From contig JBBDWJ010000189.1 in assembly GCA_040902925.1 (NCBI GenBank), forward strand, positions 1 to 25,087: a stretch of 25,087 nt of DNA. The letters are read 5' to 3'. Positions 1-7,719 of the stretch are shown one piece after another. Position 1 is the stretch's first letter. Each line of letters starts with the position of its first letter. This DNA is from JBBDWJ01 sp040902925 (lineage in GTDB: Bacteria; Acidobacteriota; Terriglobia; Bryobacterales; UBA6623). The translations under genes and the position numbers were made by a program. Under the pieces are notes generated by a model that saw only the letters and a program-made list of their open reading frames with translations, was not told the DNA's origin and did not search any database.

Positions 1-2136
1 CACCCCGCGCTGCCTGACGTCCTTGGCCACTCCGATCACCGTATGCCAGACATCAACGGTAGCGCCAAACGAACCACCCGGAGGCCGCAGACGCTGGCCA
101 ATCGGGTTCTGCCCCTTCCAGATCCGTTTCGCCAGAGTCTCATTGACGATGGCCACCTTGCCCTGTGACGCGTTGCCCTGTGACGCGTTGTCGGTTCGCT
201 CGAAGCCGCGGCCGGCGACGATCGGGATGCCCATCGTCCCGAAATAGTCGCCCATGACGAATTGGTAGTAGTCGATGATTTCGAACGGCCTGCCATCGTC
301 GGAGGTGTAGTTCTCGAGAGGAGTAGCGATCGCATCGGGAGTTCGATGCGGCGGCAGACCCGACATGGCAACCGTTCCCAACACGCCCGGTACGGAGCGA
401 AGCCTGTCGAGGACGCGCTGGTATGCCTGCGCGCGCGTGTCGGGATCGGAATTCGCCATGGGCAGTGTCATCGAGAACGTCACCAGCCGCGAGCGGTCAA
501 ATCCCGCATCGATCGTTGTGAGGTTGTAGACTGTCTGAACTAGCAAACCCGCTCCGATAACCAGCATCACCGCGAAAGCGACTTGGGCGATCACAAGTCC
601 ACGGCGGGCGTAATGACGCCAGGCGCCGCTGGCGCCCCTTCCGCCCTCTTTGAGCGCAGTCAGCATGGTACTCGTTCTGCCGCGCCCGAGCGACACAAAT
701 CCGAATAGCAGGGCCGTCGCAGTCGAGAGGCCGAGCGCAACCAGCAGCACGGGCAAATCGATCGTAAGCTCACTCGTCCGTGGGATGCTGGCCGGGTAAG
801 CACGGATCAGCGCCCGCACGCCGGCGCCGGCTAGCCACAGACCCAGAACGCCACCGGCTCCGGACATCACCGCGCCTTCGGTTACCGACTGCCGGAGCAG
901 CCGGCCGCGGCTGGCGCCGAGAGCCGTGCGCAGCGCAAACTCACGTCTGCGTGACCCGGCGCGAGCCATCACCAGGTTGGCAAGATTCGCGCAGACGATG
1001 AGCAGCACGAGTCCCACGGCGGCCTGCAGAACCCAGATCGGCCGACTGGAACTCCCAACGATCGCGTCCTGTAACGCCCGCAATTCGAGGGTGTGGTCTA
1101 TTGCGCGCACGGGACGGTTCGTGGGGACATGGGTTTGCGCGCCGACACGCTCGCCCCAGTCTTCGACGAATTCATGCAGCTCCGTCTGCGCCGCCTCGAA
1201 GGTGACGCCGTCTTTCAATCGCGCAACGACGTAGAGGACGTGGGCCCCGCGTTGCCGGGCCATACTCGGGTGGAGCCAGAGGGGCAGCCAAACCTCGGTG
1301 TGGTTATCCATGACGTCGGCCCCGGGCGGCATAATGCCAACGATTTCGTGGGAGCGGCCCTCGATTTCCACCTTTTGTCCAACGAGCGGCCGTCCTCCAA
1401 ACGCTGTTCGCCACAATTCGTGCGAGAGAATTGCGATCGGCGGCGGTAGCGTCCCGGTCCAACGCGCGGTTTCTTCGTCGCTGAAAAAGCGCCCGTGCTC
1501 CGGCTGAATATTGAGCGCCTTGAGCAAATGTGCATCGACGGAGATCGAGCGCGCCCGCAGAGGCCGATCGCCGGCCGTGAGGTTGACCTCGCCGGTTGTG
1601 TACGCCGCGCCGCCGGTCGAATAGGCGCCAACCGCCGCGAACGACTGATTCATCTGGCGGAACTCGGTGTACTCTGGCGCGGAGAGCGCACTTCGGGTGA
1701 CCCCAGTGGCCGGAGATTCCGCCGTCAGAACCATGAGCTGATCGGGTTTTGGATAGTCGAGGGGCCGCAGCAGCACTCCGTGCACGATCGTTAAAATGGC
1801 AGTGTTTGCTCCGAGCCCAAGCGCCAGCGTGGCGACGACAACTGCCGTGAACGCTGGACTCTTCGCTAAAGATCGAATCGTGAAACGTACGTCTTGTACA
1901 AGATCCTCGACAAAGCTTACGCGGCGCATATCCCGGCACTCCTCCTTGTATTGCGTGATGCCTCCGATCATGCGCTGCGCGGCCCGGCGGGCCTCCCCGG
2001 GCGGCATACCGGATGAAATGTTCTCTTCCATGAGCTGATCGAGGTGGAAACGAAGTTCGGCTTCGAGCTCAAACTCAACATTCGGACGGCCGAACAGCGA
2101 TCGAAGCCGCAAACGGGCTTTGTCTAAAATCCGCAT
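1..2136 (-). CDS. ADOP-type ABC transporter permease (MacB/FtsX family), C-terminus beyond the window edge
   Basis: The minus strand is open without a stop from ATG at 2136 to base 1, giving 712 residues, so the gene is partial at its 3' end. These permeases have the MacB-like layout duplicated: periplasmic core (MacB_PCD) plus FtsX domain, twice, in roughly 800-900 residues. Visible here are an N-terminal cytoplasmic segment (about 1-70), a first membrane segment around 80-105 followed by a periplasmic core, an FtsX block around 365-470 with the motif RTALGASRGRLLRQ near 400, another membrane segment around 510-530, and the second core running off the edge. The start lies 2 nt after the stop of a PadR gene, so the two are probably co-transcribed. 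No ATPase gene is adjacent, which fits the 'orphan' permease class. The substrate is unknown. A 15-bp in-frame tandem duplication at 161-190 encodes NASQG twice. Confidence 0.9.
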   Translation of the reverse strand, partial: MRILDKARLRLRSLFGRPNVEFELEAELRFHLDQLMEENISSGMPPGEARRAAQRMIGGITQYKEECRDMRRVSFVEDLVQDVRFTIRSLAKSPAFTAVVVATLALGLGANTAILTIVHGVLLRPLDYPKPDQLMVLTAESPATGVTRSALSAPEYTEFRQMNQSFAAVGAYSTGGAAYTTGEVNLTAGDRPLRARSISVDAHLLKALNIQPEHGRFFSDEETARWTGTLPPPIAILSHELWRTAFGGRPLVGQKVEIEGRSHEIVGIMPPGADVMDNHTEVWLPLWLHPSMARQRGAHVLYVVARLKDGVTFEAAQTELHEFVEDWGERVGAQTHVPTNRPVRAIDHTLELRALQDAIVGSSSRPIWVLQAAVGLVLLIVCANLANLVMARAGSRRREFALRTALGASRGRLLRQSVTEGAVMSGAGGVLGLWLAGAGVRALIRAYPASIPRTSELTIDLPVLLVALGLSTATALLFGFVSLGRGRTSTMLTALKEGGRGASGAWRHYARRGLVIAQVAFAVMLVIGAGLLVQTVYNLTTIDAGFDRSRLVTFSMTLPMANSDPDTRAQAYQRVLDRLRSVPGVLGTVAMSGLPPHRTPDAIATPLENYTSDDGRPFEIIDYYQFVMGDYFGTMGIPIVAGRGFERTDNASQGNASQGKVAIVNETLAKRIWKGQNPIGQRLRPPGGSFGATVDVWHTVIGVAKDVRQRGV
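161..190. repeat. 15-bp in-frame tandem duplication inside the ADOP permease
   Basis: The unit CCCTGTGACGCGTTG occurs twice head-to-tail at 161-175 and 176-190 without a mismatch. On the minus strand it encodes NASQG-NASQG in the second periplasmic core. The exact identity suggests a recent slippage duplication that kept the reading frame. Confidence 0.9.
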
Positions 2137-2138
2137 GG

Positions 2139-2480
2139 CTAAGCCTCTTGGACCACGATGTTGATGGCCGTCGACAGACGAACCCAGTTCGCCAATTCCC
2201 TTCCAGTTGCTTCCGTCCCGAACGCGGCAGGCCCAAACGTGTAAGGAATAGAACTTTGCCATTCGCCCGGTCTCGGTCGGGCGCCACTCGGCCTTGATCC
2301 AGGCTTGCTGCTCCAGACGGTGCAGCGCCGGGTACAGCGACCCTGCTGGATCTGGAGAGCTTCTTGTGAGACGAGTTGGATGTGCTTGGCGATGGCCCAG
2401 CCGTGTTTGGATTCGAACGAAATAGTCTTGAGGATCAGCAGATCGAGGGTGCCTTGGACAAAATCGGTTGGCTTTGCCAT
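2139..2480 (-). pseudogene. PadR-family transcriptional regulator with three apparent single-base deletions
   Basis: The start (MAKPTDFVQGTLDLLILKT) and the end (LSTAINIVVQEA) are typical of PadR winged-helix repressors that accompany ADOP permeases, but the middle of the open frame is nonsense. Reading the other frames recovers the missing part in order: SLYPALHRLEQQAWIKAEW from about 2339, then GRKQLE from about 2210, then the original frame again. This needs three -1 shifts, near 2340, 2245 and 2200. Each sits beside a run of G or C, and together they restore the frame, so the ORF stays open at 113 codons. The winged helix and dimer helix would be scrambled, so the gene is broken unless these are sequencing errors. 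It lies 2 nt upstream of the left permease, which it would normally repress together with itself. Confidence 0.75.
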
Positions 2481-2492
2481 ATACCTAGACTA

Positions 2493-2506
2493 TCAACAAT
2501 TGTAGA
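2493..2506. promoter_or_regulatory. Imperfect palindrome upstream of the left PadR gene, possible operator
   Basis: TCAACAATTGTAGA is symmetric at 12 of 14 bases around the perfect core ACAATTGT (2496-2503) and lies 13-26 bp upstream of the PadR start. PadR proteins commonly bind dyad sites in their own promoters, so an autoregulatory operator is plausible. That role is inferred from position only. No clear Shine-Dalgarno sequence precedes the start. Confidence 0.35.
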
Positions 2507-2526
2507 CGATCAAGGCGTAGTGCGCA

Positions 2527-2554
2527 AACCGGCCTCATGAGTGGCTAACCGGCC
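2527..2554. repeat. 8-bp direct repeats at the break point of the truncated permease
   Basis: AACCGGCC occurs at 2527-2534 and 2547-2554, separated by 12 bp, exactly where permease homology ends. This could be a deletion footprint or the scar of an excised element. Chance is not excluded for a G+C-rich octamer. Confidence 0.4.
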
Positions 2555-2897
2555 ATGGCTCACGACGGCCACGTGGCCGCTGCCGGCAATCTCGTTTTGC
2601 GGCGTGAAGACCGCACCCAGCATGGGCCGCGCGCGCAGCACGTCGAAGAAGCTGGCCGCGACACGCTGGCCTCTCACGAGCTCCGGTTCGCCGGCAGCAG
2701 GCTGAAGAACAGCGTCGCCCATGTCGTTGATGGCCGCCATCGACTCGAAGACGTGCTGCCGGTCCACCCAGTCCAGGTAGTCCTGCGTCGTCACGTTCGT
2801 CAGGGCGTACGGATCTGGCGGCTTGGCGCCGAGCATGGCTCCCATTGGCCGCGGGCCTGATCCCGGCCGCTGTGGCCCCCCACCGCCCGCGGCCGGC

Positions 2898-2939
2898 GCG
2901 TCCGCGCGCATGCTCACCGCGTCCGCGCGCATGCCCACC
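2898..2939. repeat. 21-bp tandem duplication inside the truncated permease
   Basis: Two 21-bp units at 2898-2918 and 2919-2939 differ at a single base. On the minus strand they encode two near-identical heptads (VGMRADA and VSMRADA). The duplication keeps the frame and sits in the periplasmic region. Confidence 0.85.
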
Positions 2940-3377
2940 GCGACGATGCGGTCCGGGTCGGGAAACGTCAGCGGCCGAAGTGCGACGGCATCGACAACAG
3001 AGAAGATTGCGGTTGTCGCGCCTGTCCCGAGCGCCAGCACGAGCAGCGCGCCGATGGTGAAGCTGGGTGTGGCCCTCAGCGCCCGGATGGCGTGACGCAA
3101 ATCGATGAGGACGCTGTCGAGCGAGAAGGCGCGCGACGGGCCCGGTGGCGGCAGTTCGTGCCAGTGCGCCTGGCGCAGGTGTCCAAGAAGGGATTGGAGG
3201 CGGCCGTCGTCGAACTCGGTCCGCGCGGTCTCGGCCGCGTCGGCAGGCGTCGCGCCGTTCGCCATGAGTTCGTGCCATCGATCCTCGAGGTGCTGCGCAA
3301 GTTCCTCGGCGATCTCAGCTTCACGAGCTGGCGAGAGGCGCAGCGATTGGAGGCGCGAGCGGATGTGCGACTTCCAG

Positions 3378-3731
3378 TCAGGCATGTTCGCCTCGCGTAA
3401 CCAGCCGAACGGCCTCGACGAACTCGTCCCAGGACTGGCGCTGCCGCAACAGGACGCGCTGCCCCGTTGGCGTCAGCCGATAGAAACGGCGGCGGCGCTC
3501 GCCCGCCTTCTCGACCCACGCCCCCTTGATCCAGCCGCGCTCTTCGAGGCGATAGAGCAGCGGATAGAGCGAGTCGAGGTGGAACACCAACCGCCCGCCC
3601 GACTGTGTCTCGATGAGCTTGCCGAGCTCGTAGCCGTGCCTCGGTCTGGCCTCCAGCACGGACAGTAGGAGCAGTTCGGCGGCGCCCTTCTTCAGTTCAC
3701 GATCGAGTGCCGGGAGTTTGATGTCTGCCAT
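3378..3731 (-). CDS. PadR-family transcriptional regulator (intact)
   Basis: This 117-residue protein has the PadR winged-helix fold throughout: LKKGAAELLLLSVLEARPRH leads into HGYELGKLI (recognition region about 32-40), SLYPLLYRLEERGWIKGAW (54-72, wing approach), then RRRRFYRLTPTGQRVL (79-94) and a short C-terminal dimerisation helix. It belongs to the small subfamily paired with ADOP permeases and would be a cytoplasmic repressor. Its stop overlaps the start of the truncated permease by 8 bp, so both were one transcript. Since that permease is broken, this regulator may now control a dead gene or act elsewhere. The ATG at 3731 has no clear ribosome binding site. An AGAT-N4-ATCT dyad lies just upstream at 3736-3747, a possible self-operator. 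Confidence 0.9.
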   Translation of the reverse strand: MADIKLPALDRELKKGAAELLLLSVLEARPRHGYELGKLIETQSGGRLVFHLDSLYPLLYRLEERGWIKGAWVEKAGERRRRFYRLTPTGQRVLLRQRQSWDEFVEAVRLVTRGEHA

Positions 3732-4144
3732 AAGCAGATATCAATCTATCATGACAGGAGCACAACGGCAATGGTTGGTTTCGGCGGCTGGCTTCGGCGG
3801 CGGAGAGGGCCGGAGAGAAGAGGCCGGTCGCGATCTCACCGATCTCGACCAACACGGGCGGAACAGGTGTCTGGGATTCGAACCCTGGCAGGCGGAGCCA
3901 ACGCCCGGAGAACACGTGCTTTAGACGATCCCTACGTGTTCGAGAAGTAAGACTCCGGGAAGGAGTGTCCCGTTGGCTGCTGCTCAAATGCAGTGAGAAT
4001 CTTGGCGACGAGCAGCACTTCCGCCTCCGCGATCTGCTTCGCTACAACCTGAAAACCGTTCGTTTGTACCTCCTCAACGAAGCTTTCCACGCACCAGTCG
4101 CCTCGCGCCTGAATTTGGCCGCACTCAGACTCGTACCTCGATCT
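3732..4144. other. 413-bp intergenic stretch with a mobile-element remnant and a hairpin
   Basis: No intact gene is visible. The stretch holds a possible PadR operator (3736-3747), a tRNA T-arm-like sequence on the minus strand at about 3869-3886 that does not extend to a cloverleaf, a perfect 8-bp inverted repeat GAACACGT/ACGTGTTC (3910-3917 and 3934-3941, 16-nt loop), and the ISL3-type transposase fragment at 3947-4087. The mix suggests an old insertion site between the regulator cluster and the Gld-like transporter. Confidence 0.5.
3947..4087 (+). pseudogene. ISL3-family transposase fragment
   Basis: About 47 plus-strand codons read like the region of ISL3-family (DDE_Tnp_ISL3) transposases that follows the central catalytic part. 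The readable stretches are SRWLLLKCSENLGDEQ and LRDLLRYNLKTVRLYLLNEAF, matching the family pattern 'RWLLLk.pENL...q...L..ll..N..l..aYlLkE.F'. Sequence before about 3947 and after 4087 does not continue the similarity. The catalytic aspartates and glutamate, the helix-turn-helix and the terminal repeats are not present, so this is a dead fragment of an insertion sequence. The assignment rests on motif memory and not on an alignment. Confidence 0.6.
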
Positions 4145-6778
4145 TCATCGTGCTTCCGTCACCAGCCGATCGAGCGGAACACCGATCTTTTCTCGCCGCA
4201 GCCGCCTTAGGGCGACCAGCACAAACAACAAAAACGCCGGGATCGGCGGCAGCGCCACGGCGAGCACTTTGATCGTGTTCTGGATGCCGCGGATCGACGC
4301 CTCCATATCGGCGCGGCTGCGTTCGATCTGGCGCTCTTTCTCGTCCTCGATGTTTTTGCGCGCTACCTGCAGCCGCCGGTTCTCGACGTTCTGCAGGTTG
4401 TTAATCATAATGCGCTGGGTCTGCGCGTCGAGATCGGCACGCTGTTGCAAAGCCTCGACGGCCTTATCCAGGCGGCCTTGCGCTTCTTCCAGCCGCTTTT
4501 GCGCCGTCGCTTCGGCTTCCTGGGTATCCGCCAGGCGGCGTTCCTCATAGCCCCGGGTTTGCGCTTCGACCGCTTCCAAGGTGCGGTGCCGCGGACGACG
4601 CTTGCGCAAGGCGATAAACGATTCGTCGCCGGCAAGTTGATCGACGGAGTTCAGCAGGAAGGTGACATTGTCAAAGTTGAGGTTCTCGACACCTTGGCGG
4701 CGCAGCTCGAAAAACTGTTCGCCCATCATGTCGACGTCGGCGATGACGATGGCGCTGACGGGTTTGTCGCCCTCCTTACCCTCGACGCGGGCCGCGGTCA
4801 CGTAGGATTCCTCGTCGGGCTCGTGCGGCAGATTCGTCGCCAGTTGCACGCCGAAGATCGTTCGCTGCACCAGGCGGTTCCACATCGCCGTGCCCGAGTC
4901 TTTGCCTGTCTCAAGCAGCGGAGTAAATTCCGTGGACGCGCCTTCCGCCGCCTTGAGCACGCCGGGATACAGCAGCACCACCTCCTGCAATCCCGACGAA
5001 ACCGGCTGTTCGGGGTTGAACGCCCGCGCGGCGCCGCTGCCCGCGCTCACGAAAACCACTTCCGGGGGAAGCTGACGGAATTGCGGGTGCGGATTGTAGC
5101 GGTCCCAGGCGACGAGGTCCCGCTGCCAGTCGACGCCAAGCACATCGAGCACCGGTTGGACGTCCGCGGGTATGCGCGGAGCGGCGCTGGGCATGAATGG
5201 ATTCTGCGGCGTCTGCTGCGGCGACATCTCGATGTTGAACGCCGGCAGGGGATCAAGGAGCAGCAGCGCCGGATGGCCCGCCTTGACGTACTCGGTCAGG
5301 CGTTCGATCTCGGCCTGCTGCAAAGTGTGAGGCAAAGCTACCAGCAGCACGTCCAGATCCGGCGGATAGTCCTGGCCGGGCGGCACGGCAATCACCTCAT
5401 ACTGCTTGCGTAGCTCGGCGACGATCGACCAGTCCGAGCTCTGGCGCTTGGATTCGAAGTCGAATCCCCCAAAAAGGTTCGCTTCGGTCCGCAGCACGCC
5501 GACTTTCCTTCGTTCCGCGTTCGCCACCACGCGGATCGAGCGCATCAACTCGTATTCGACCGGTAGTCCCGGGTCGAAGAACGGAATCACGAACTCGTTG
5601 GAACCGCTCGTGAAGGCGATGCCCATGTAAATCTCATCAGGGCTGCCCGGCGCCTGCTCCCAAGCCTGCAACGGCCGCGGCCGGATGTTGAAACGGTCCT
5701 GCGCCTCGCGGGCTTCCGGCGTGAAGGCCTCGGTTTCCACGACTCGCGTGTACACACGCCCGCCGCCGATCGCGTCGAACTCGCGCATCATCGCCACGAT
5801 GTCGTTGCGGGCTTGCAGGTAGCGGCGCGGCACGTCGGGGCTCAGGTACGCCTGCAAGAAAACCGGCCTCTTGGAATCGAGCCCCAGAATCAGCTCCCGC
5901 GTGCTGCTGTTCAAGGAGTGAATTTGCTCGGCGGTGACGTCGAGGCGGCCCCCAAGCCGCGCTGCGAGCACGGTCAGGCTGGCGACGGCGATGACCAAAG
6001 CGACGGCCCGGGCGGCATAGTGGCGGCCGAGAGGCGCGGCGCCTTTGTTCGTCGGCCAGTGGCGGCGTCCCAGCAACACCACGTTCAGATACACCATCGC
6101 AGCCGCGAAAGAAACGAAATAGAGCAGCGAAGAAAGCGACACAACACCCGAGGCGAAGTCGCGGAACTGCTCGACAAACGACAAGCTGACCATAAAGCTG
6201 CGCAGGCTGCCGCTAAAAATCACGCCGGCGTGCTGGATGAAAACCGGCGCCGCGCAAAAAAGCGCTCCCAGAATGAACGCGACCGTCAGATTGTCGGTAA
6301 GCAGCGAAGCCAGCATGCCGAGCGCCAAAAGAGCCGCGCCCATCAGCCAGTAGCCGAGATAGGTGGAAAAGATGAGGCCAAGGTCGGGACTCCCCAGCCA
6401 CATCAGCACGATCACATGGCTGAAAGAAAACAACAACGCCACCGAGTAGATCGCGAGCGCGGCCAGATACTTCCCCAGCACGATGTCGAGGTCGCTTGCC
6501 GGCAAGGTCAACAGCAGCTCATCGGTGCCGTTGCGCTTCTCTTCGGCCCACATCGTCATCGAGATTGCCGGGATCAGGAACACGAGCAGGTAAGGCATCA
6601 CCTGGTTCAACTGATCGAGGTTCGCCAGATTGTTGGCGAAGAATGCCTCTTGCCAGAAGGCCGCCACCGCGCTGAGAAACACAAACAGCGTGATAAAGAC
6701 GTAGCCGGTCGGGCTACTGAAGTAGCTGATCAGCTCGCGCTTGAGAATGGCCTTGGGTAGCCGAAAACGGTCGTTCAT
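4145..6778 (-). CDS. GldF-GldG fusion: ABC-2 type permease joined to a periplasmic Gld-type domain
   Basis: This is an 877-residue protein. Residues 1-240 form a GldF/ABC-2 permease with about six membrane helices (FITLFVFLSAVAAF near 30-42, MPYLLVFLIPAISMTM near 62-77, with AEEKRNGTDELLLTLP following as the family motif). A further helix at about 257-273 leads into a large periplasmic GldG-like domain (about 280-720, an 'ABC-type uncharacterized transport system' domain containing ADVDMMGEQFF). Then comes a charged coiled coil (about 730-835) and a last helix (about 840-862). Bacteroidetes usually encode GldF and GldG separately; fusion is also seen elsewhere. GGAGG lies 6 nt before ATG 6778 and only 3 nt before GTG 6781, so I chose the ATG. 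It overlaps the ATPase stop as TGATG, implying translational coupling. The substrate is unknown. Confidence 0.88.
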   Translation of the reverse strand: MNDRFRLPKAILKRELISYFSSPTGYVFITLFVFLSAVAAFWQEAFFANNLANLDQLNQVMPYLLVFLIPAISMTMWAEEKRNGTDELLLTLPASDLDIVLGKYLAALAIYSVALLFSFSHVIVLMWLGSPDLGLIFSTYLGYWLMGAALLALGMLASLLTDNLTVAFILGALFCAAPVFIQHAGVIFSGSLRSFMVSLSFVEQFRDFASGVVSLSSLLYFVSFAAAMVYLNVVLLGRRHWPTNKGAAPLGRHYAARAVALVIAVASLTVLAARLGGRLDVTAEQIHSLNSSTRELILGLDSKRPVFLQAYLSPDVPRRYLQARNDIVAMMREFDAIGGGRVYTRVVETEAFTPEAREAQDRFNIRPRPLQAWEQAPGSPDEIYMGIAFTSGSNEFVIPFFDPGLPVEYELMRSIRVVANAERRKVGVLRTEANLFGGFDFESKRQSSDWSIVAELRKQYEVIAVPPGQDYPPDLDVLLVALPHTLQQAEIERLTEYVKAGHPALLLLDPLPAFNIEMSPQQTPQNPFMPSAAPRIPADVQPVLDVLGVDWQRDLVAWDRYNPHPQFRQLPPEVVFVSAGSGAARAFNPEQPVSSGLQEVVLLYPGVLKAAEGASTEFTPLLETGKDSGTAMWNRLVQRTIFGVQLATNLPHEPDEESYVTAARVEGKEGDKPVSAIVIADVDMMGEQFFELRRQGVENLNFDNVTFLLNSVDQLAGDESFIALRKRRPRHRTLEAVEAQTRGYEERRLADTQEAEATAQKRLEEAQGRLDKAVEALQQRADLDAQTQRIMINNLQNVENRRLQVARKNIEDEKERQIERSRADMEASIRGIQNTIKVLAVALPPIPAFLLFVLVALRRLRREKIGVPLDRLVTEAR

Positions 6779-7719
6779 CACGCGCCTCCTGTGGAGCGCC
6801 CTTCGGCGGAGTTCGTCGAATCGGTGAGACCGGCGCCGTCTGTTGTTTCCACTCCAGGACCTGTCAGCGGCGCGGCCTGGGAATCCACCGGCGCGCGAGC
6901 CCCAGGGTCGAGCGATCCACCTTCGGATTGCAGAAAACTGCCAGACTCCTCGGCGGGCACGGACGCGGCTGGGAGAGGTTCGACCGCCACCCTCGGCGTC
7001 GTCAAGCGATGGAAAGCGTCTTCGAGGCTGCCGCCGGCGGCCATTTCCAGCGGCGTACCGTCAAATACGACGCGCCCTTCGTTGATCAGGATGACGTGGT
7101 CGCAAACCGCGGTCACTTCCTGCAGGATGTGGGTCGAAATCAAGATCGTCTTGGTTTCCCCCAGCCTGCGAATCAGCAGCCGGACGTCGTGAATCTGGTT
7201 GGGGTCGAGGCCGCTGGTGGGCTCGTCCATGATCAGGATTTCGGGCTCATGCAGCAGGGCCTGAGCCATGCCGACGCGCTGCCGGTAGCCCTTCGAGAGC
7301 TTGTGAATGCTCTTCTCGATCACGCTCTGCAAGTTGCACTGCTCGACGACAGCGTCGATGCGCCCTTTCAGCGCGCCATTCGACAAACCGCGCGCCTCTC
7401 CGAAAAACTGCAGCAACTCCAGCGGCGTCATCTCCGGGTAGAGCGGACCGTTCTCCGGTAAATAGCCGATACGGCCAGCCGCTTCGATGCGGTGCTGCAG
7501 CACATCGAGACCAGCGATGCGGGCCGCCCCTTCGCTCGGGGTCAGATAGCCGGTCAGAATCTTCAGGGTGGTCGATTTACCGGCGCCATTGGGGCCTAAA
7601 AAGGCGGCCACCTGACCCTGCGGAACCGAAAAGGAGACGCTCCGAATGGCCGCGAAGTCTCCGTAAAACTTACTGAGGCCGGCCGCCTCAATCATGGGTG
7701 CGCGTGTCATCTCGGACAT
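6778..7719 (-). CDS. ABC transporter ATP-binding protein, GldA-like
   Basis: This 313-residue cytoplasmic ATPase powers the partner permease. Visible motifs are Walker A GPNGAGKST (42-50), IGYLPENGPLYPEMT (84-98, where GldA-type proteins carry PEN in place of the usual Q-loop glutamine), signature LSKGYRQRVG (141-150), Walker B ILIMDEPTSGLDP (161-173) and switch histidine STHIL (195-199). The ATPase core ends near residue 240. A proline-, serine- and glycine-rich tail of about 70 residues follows and looks disordered, which is an unusual extension. It is the first gene of a two-gene operon with the GldF-GldG fusion. The start at 7719 is the first ATG of the frame; an ATG three codons later is an alternative. 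Outside gliding Bacteroidetes such pairs are common and not proof of gliding motility. Confidence 0.92.
   Translation of the reverse strand: MSEMTRAPMIEAAGLSKFYGDFAAIRSVSFSVPQGQVAAFLGPNGAGKSTTLKILTGYLTPSEGAARIAGLDVLQHRIEAAGRIGYLPENGPLYPEMTPLELLQFFGEARGLSNGALKGRIDAVVEQCNLQSVIEKSIHKLSKGYRQRVGMAQALLHEPEILIMDEPTSGLDPNQIHDVRLLIRRLGETKTILISTHILQEVTAVCDHVILINEGRVVFDGTPLEMAAGGSLEDAFHRLTTPRVAVEPLPAASVPAEESGSFLQSEGGSLDPGARAPVDSQAAPLTGPGVETTDGAGLTDSTNSAEGRSTGGA

Larger units (their letters stand above)
2510..3385 (-). pseudogene. Truncated ADOP-type ABC permease (N-terminal third only)
   Basis: This 291-residue frame begins like a complete ADOP permease. It has an N-terminal helical segment (about 1-75), the stretch DLRHAIRALRATPSFTIGAL (95-114) leading into a first membrane helix, then the start of a periplasmic core. 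Homology stops after VAVVSHG near residue 280, where family members continue for another 500 or more residues. The last 13 residues (RLATHEAGLRTTP) look unrelated and end in TGA at 2510-2512. The FtsX domains and the whole second half are absent, so this cannot be a working permease. The start overlaps the 3' end of the intact PadR gene by 8 bp, the normal arrangement for such pairs. The break point coincides with a pair of 8-bp direct repeats at 2527-2554, so a deletion probably joined this remnant to the next PadR promoter. Confidence 0.8.

Noticed and set aside
1215..1939. Two minus-strand frames (138 and 211 codons) within the left permease
   Set aside because: The permease frame is continuous through this region from 2136 to base 1; these are other-phase shadows and not evidence of frameshifts.
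3840..3950. Complete tRNA gene on the minus strand
   Set aside because: The T-arm looks right, but no 5' acceptor strand pairs with the 3' end and no anticodon arm fits the spacing.
3697..3987. Minus-strand frame of 96 codons containing LRLPGFESQTPVP
   Set aside because: It overlaps the start of the intact PadR gene, the tRNA-like sequence and the ISL3 remnant. Such frames arise from tRNA-like DNA, and it has no recognisable domain.
4445..5413. 322-codon plus-strand frame opposite the GldF-GldG fusion
   Set aside because: Antisense shadow of a well-supported gene, with the same Arg/His-rich bias. The 315-codon plus-strand frame at 5813-6760 is rejected for the same reason.
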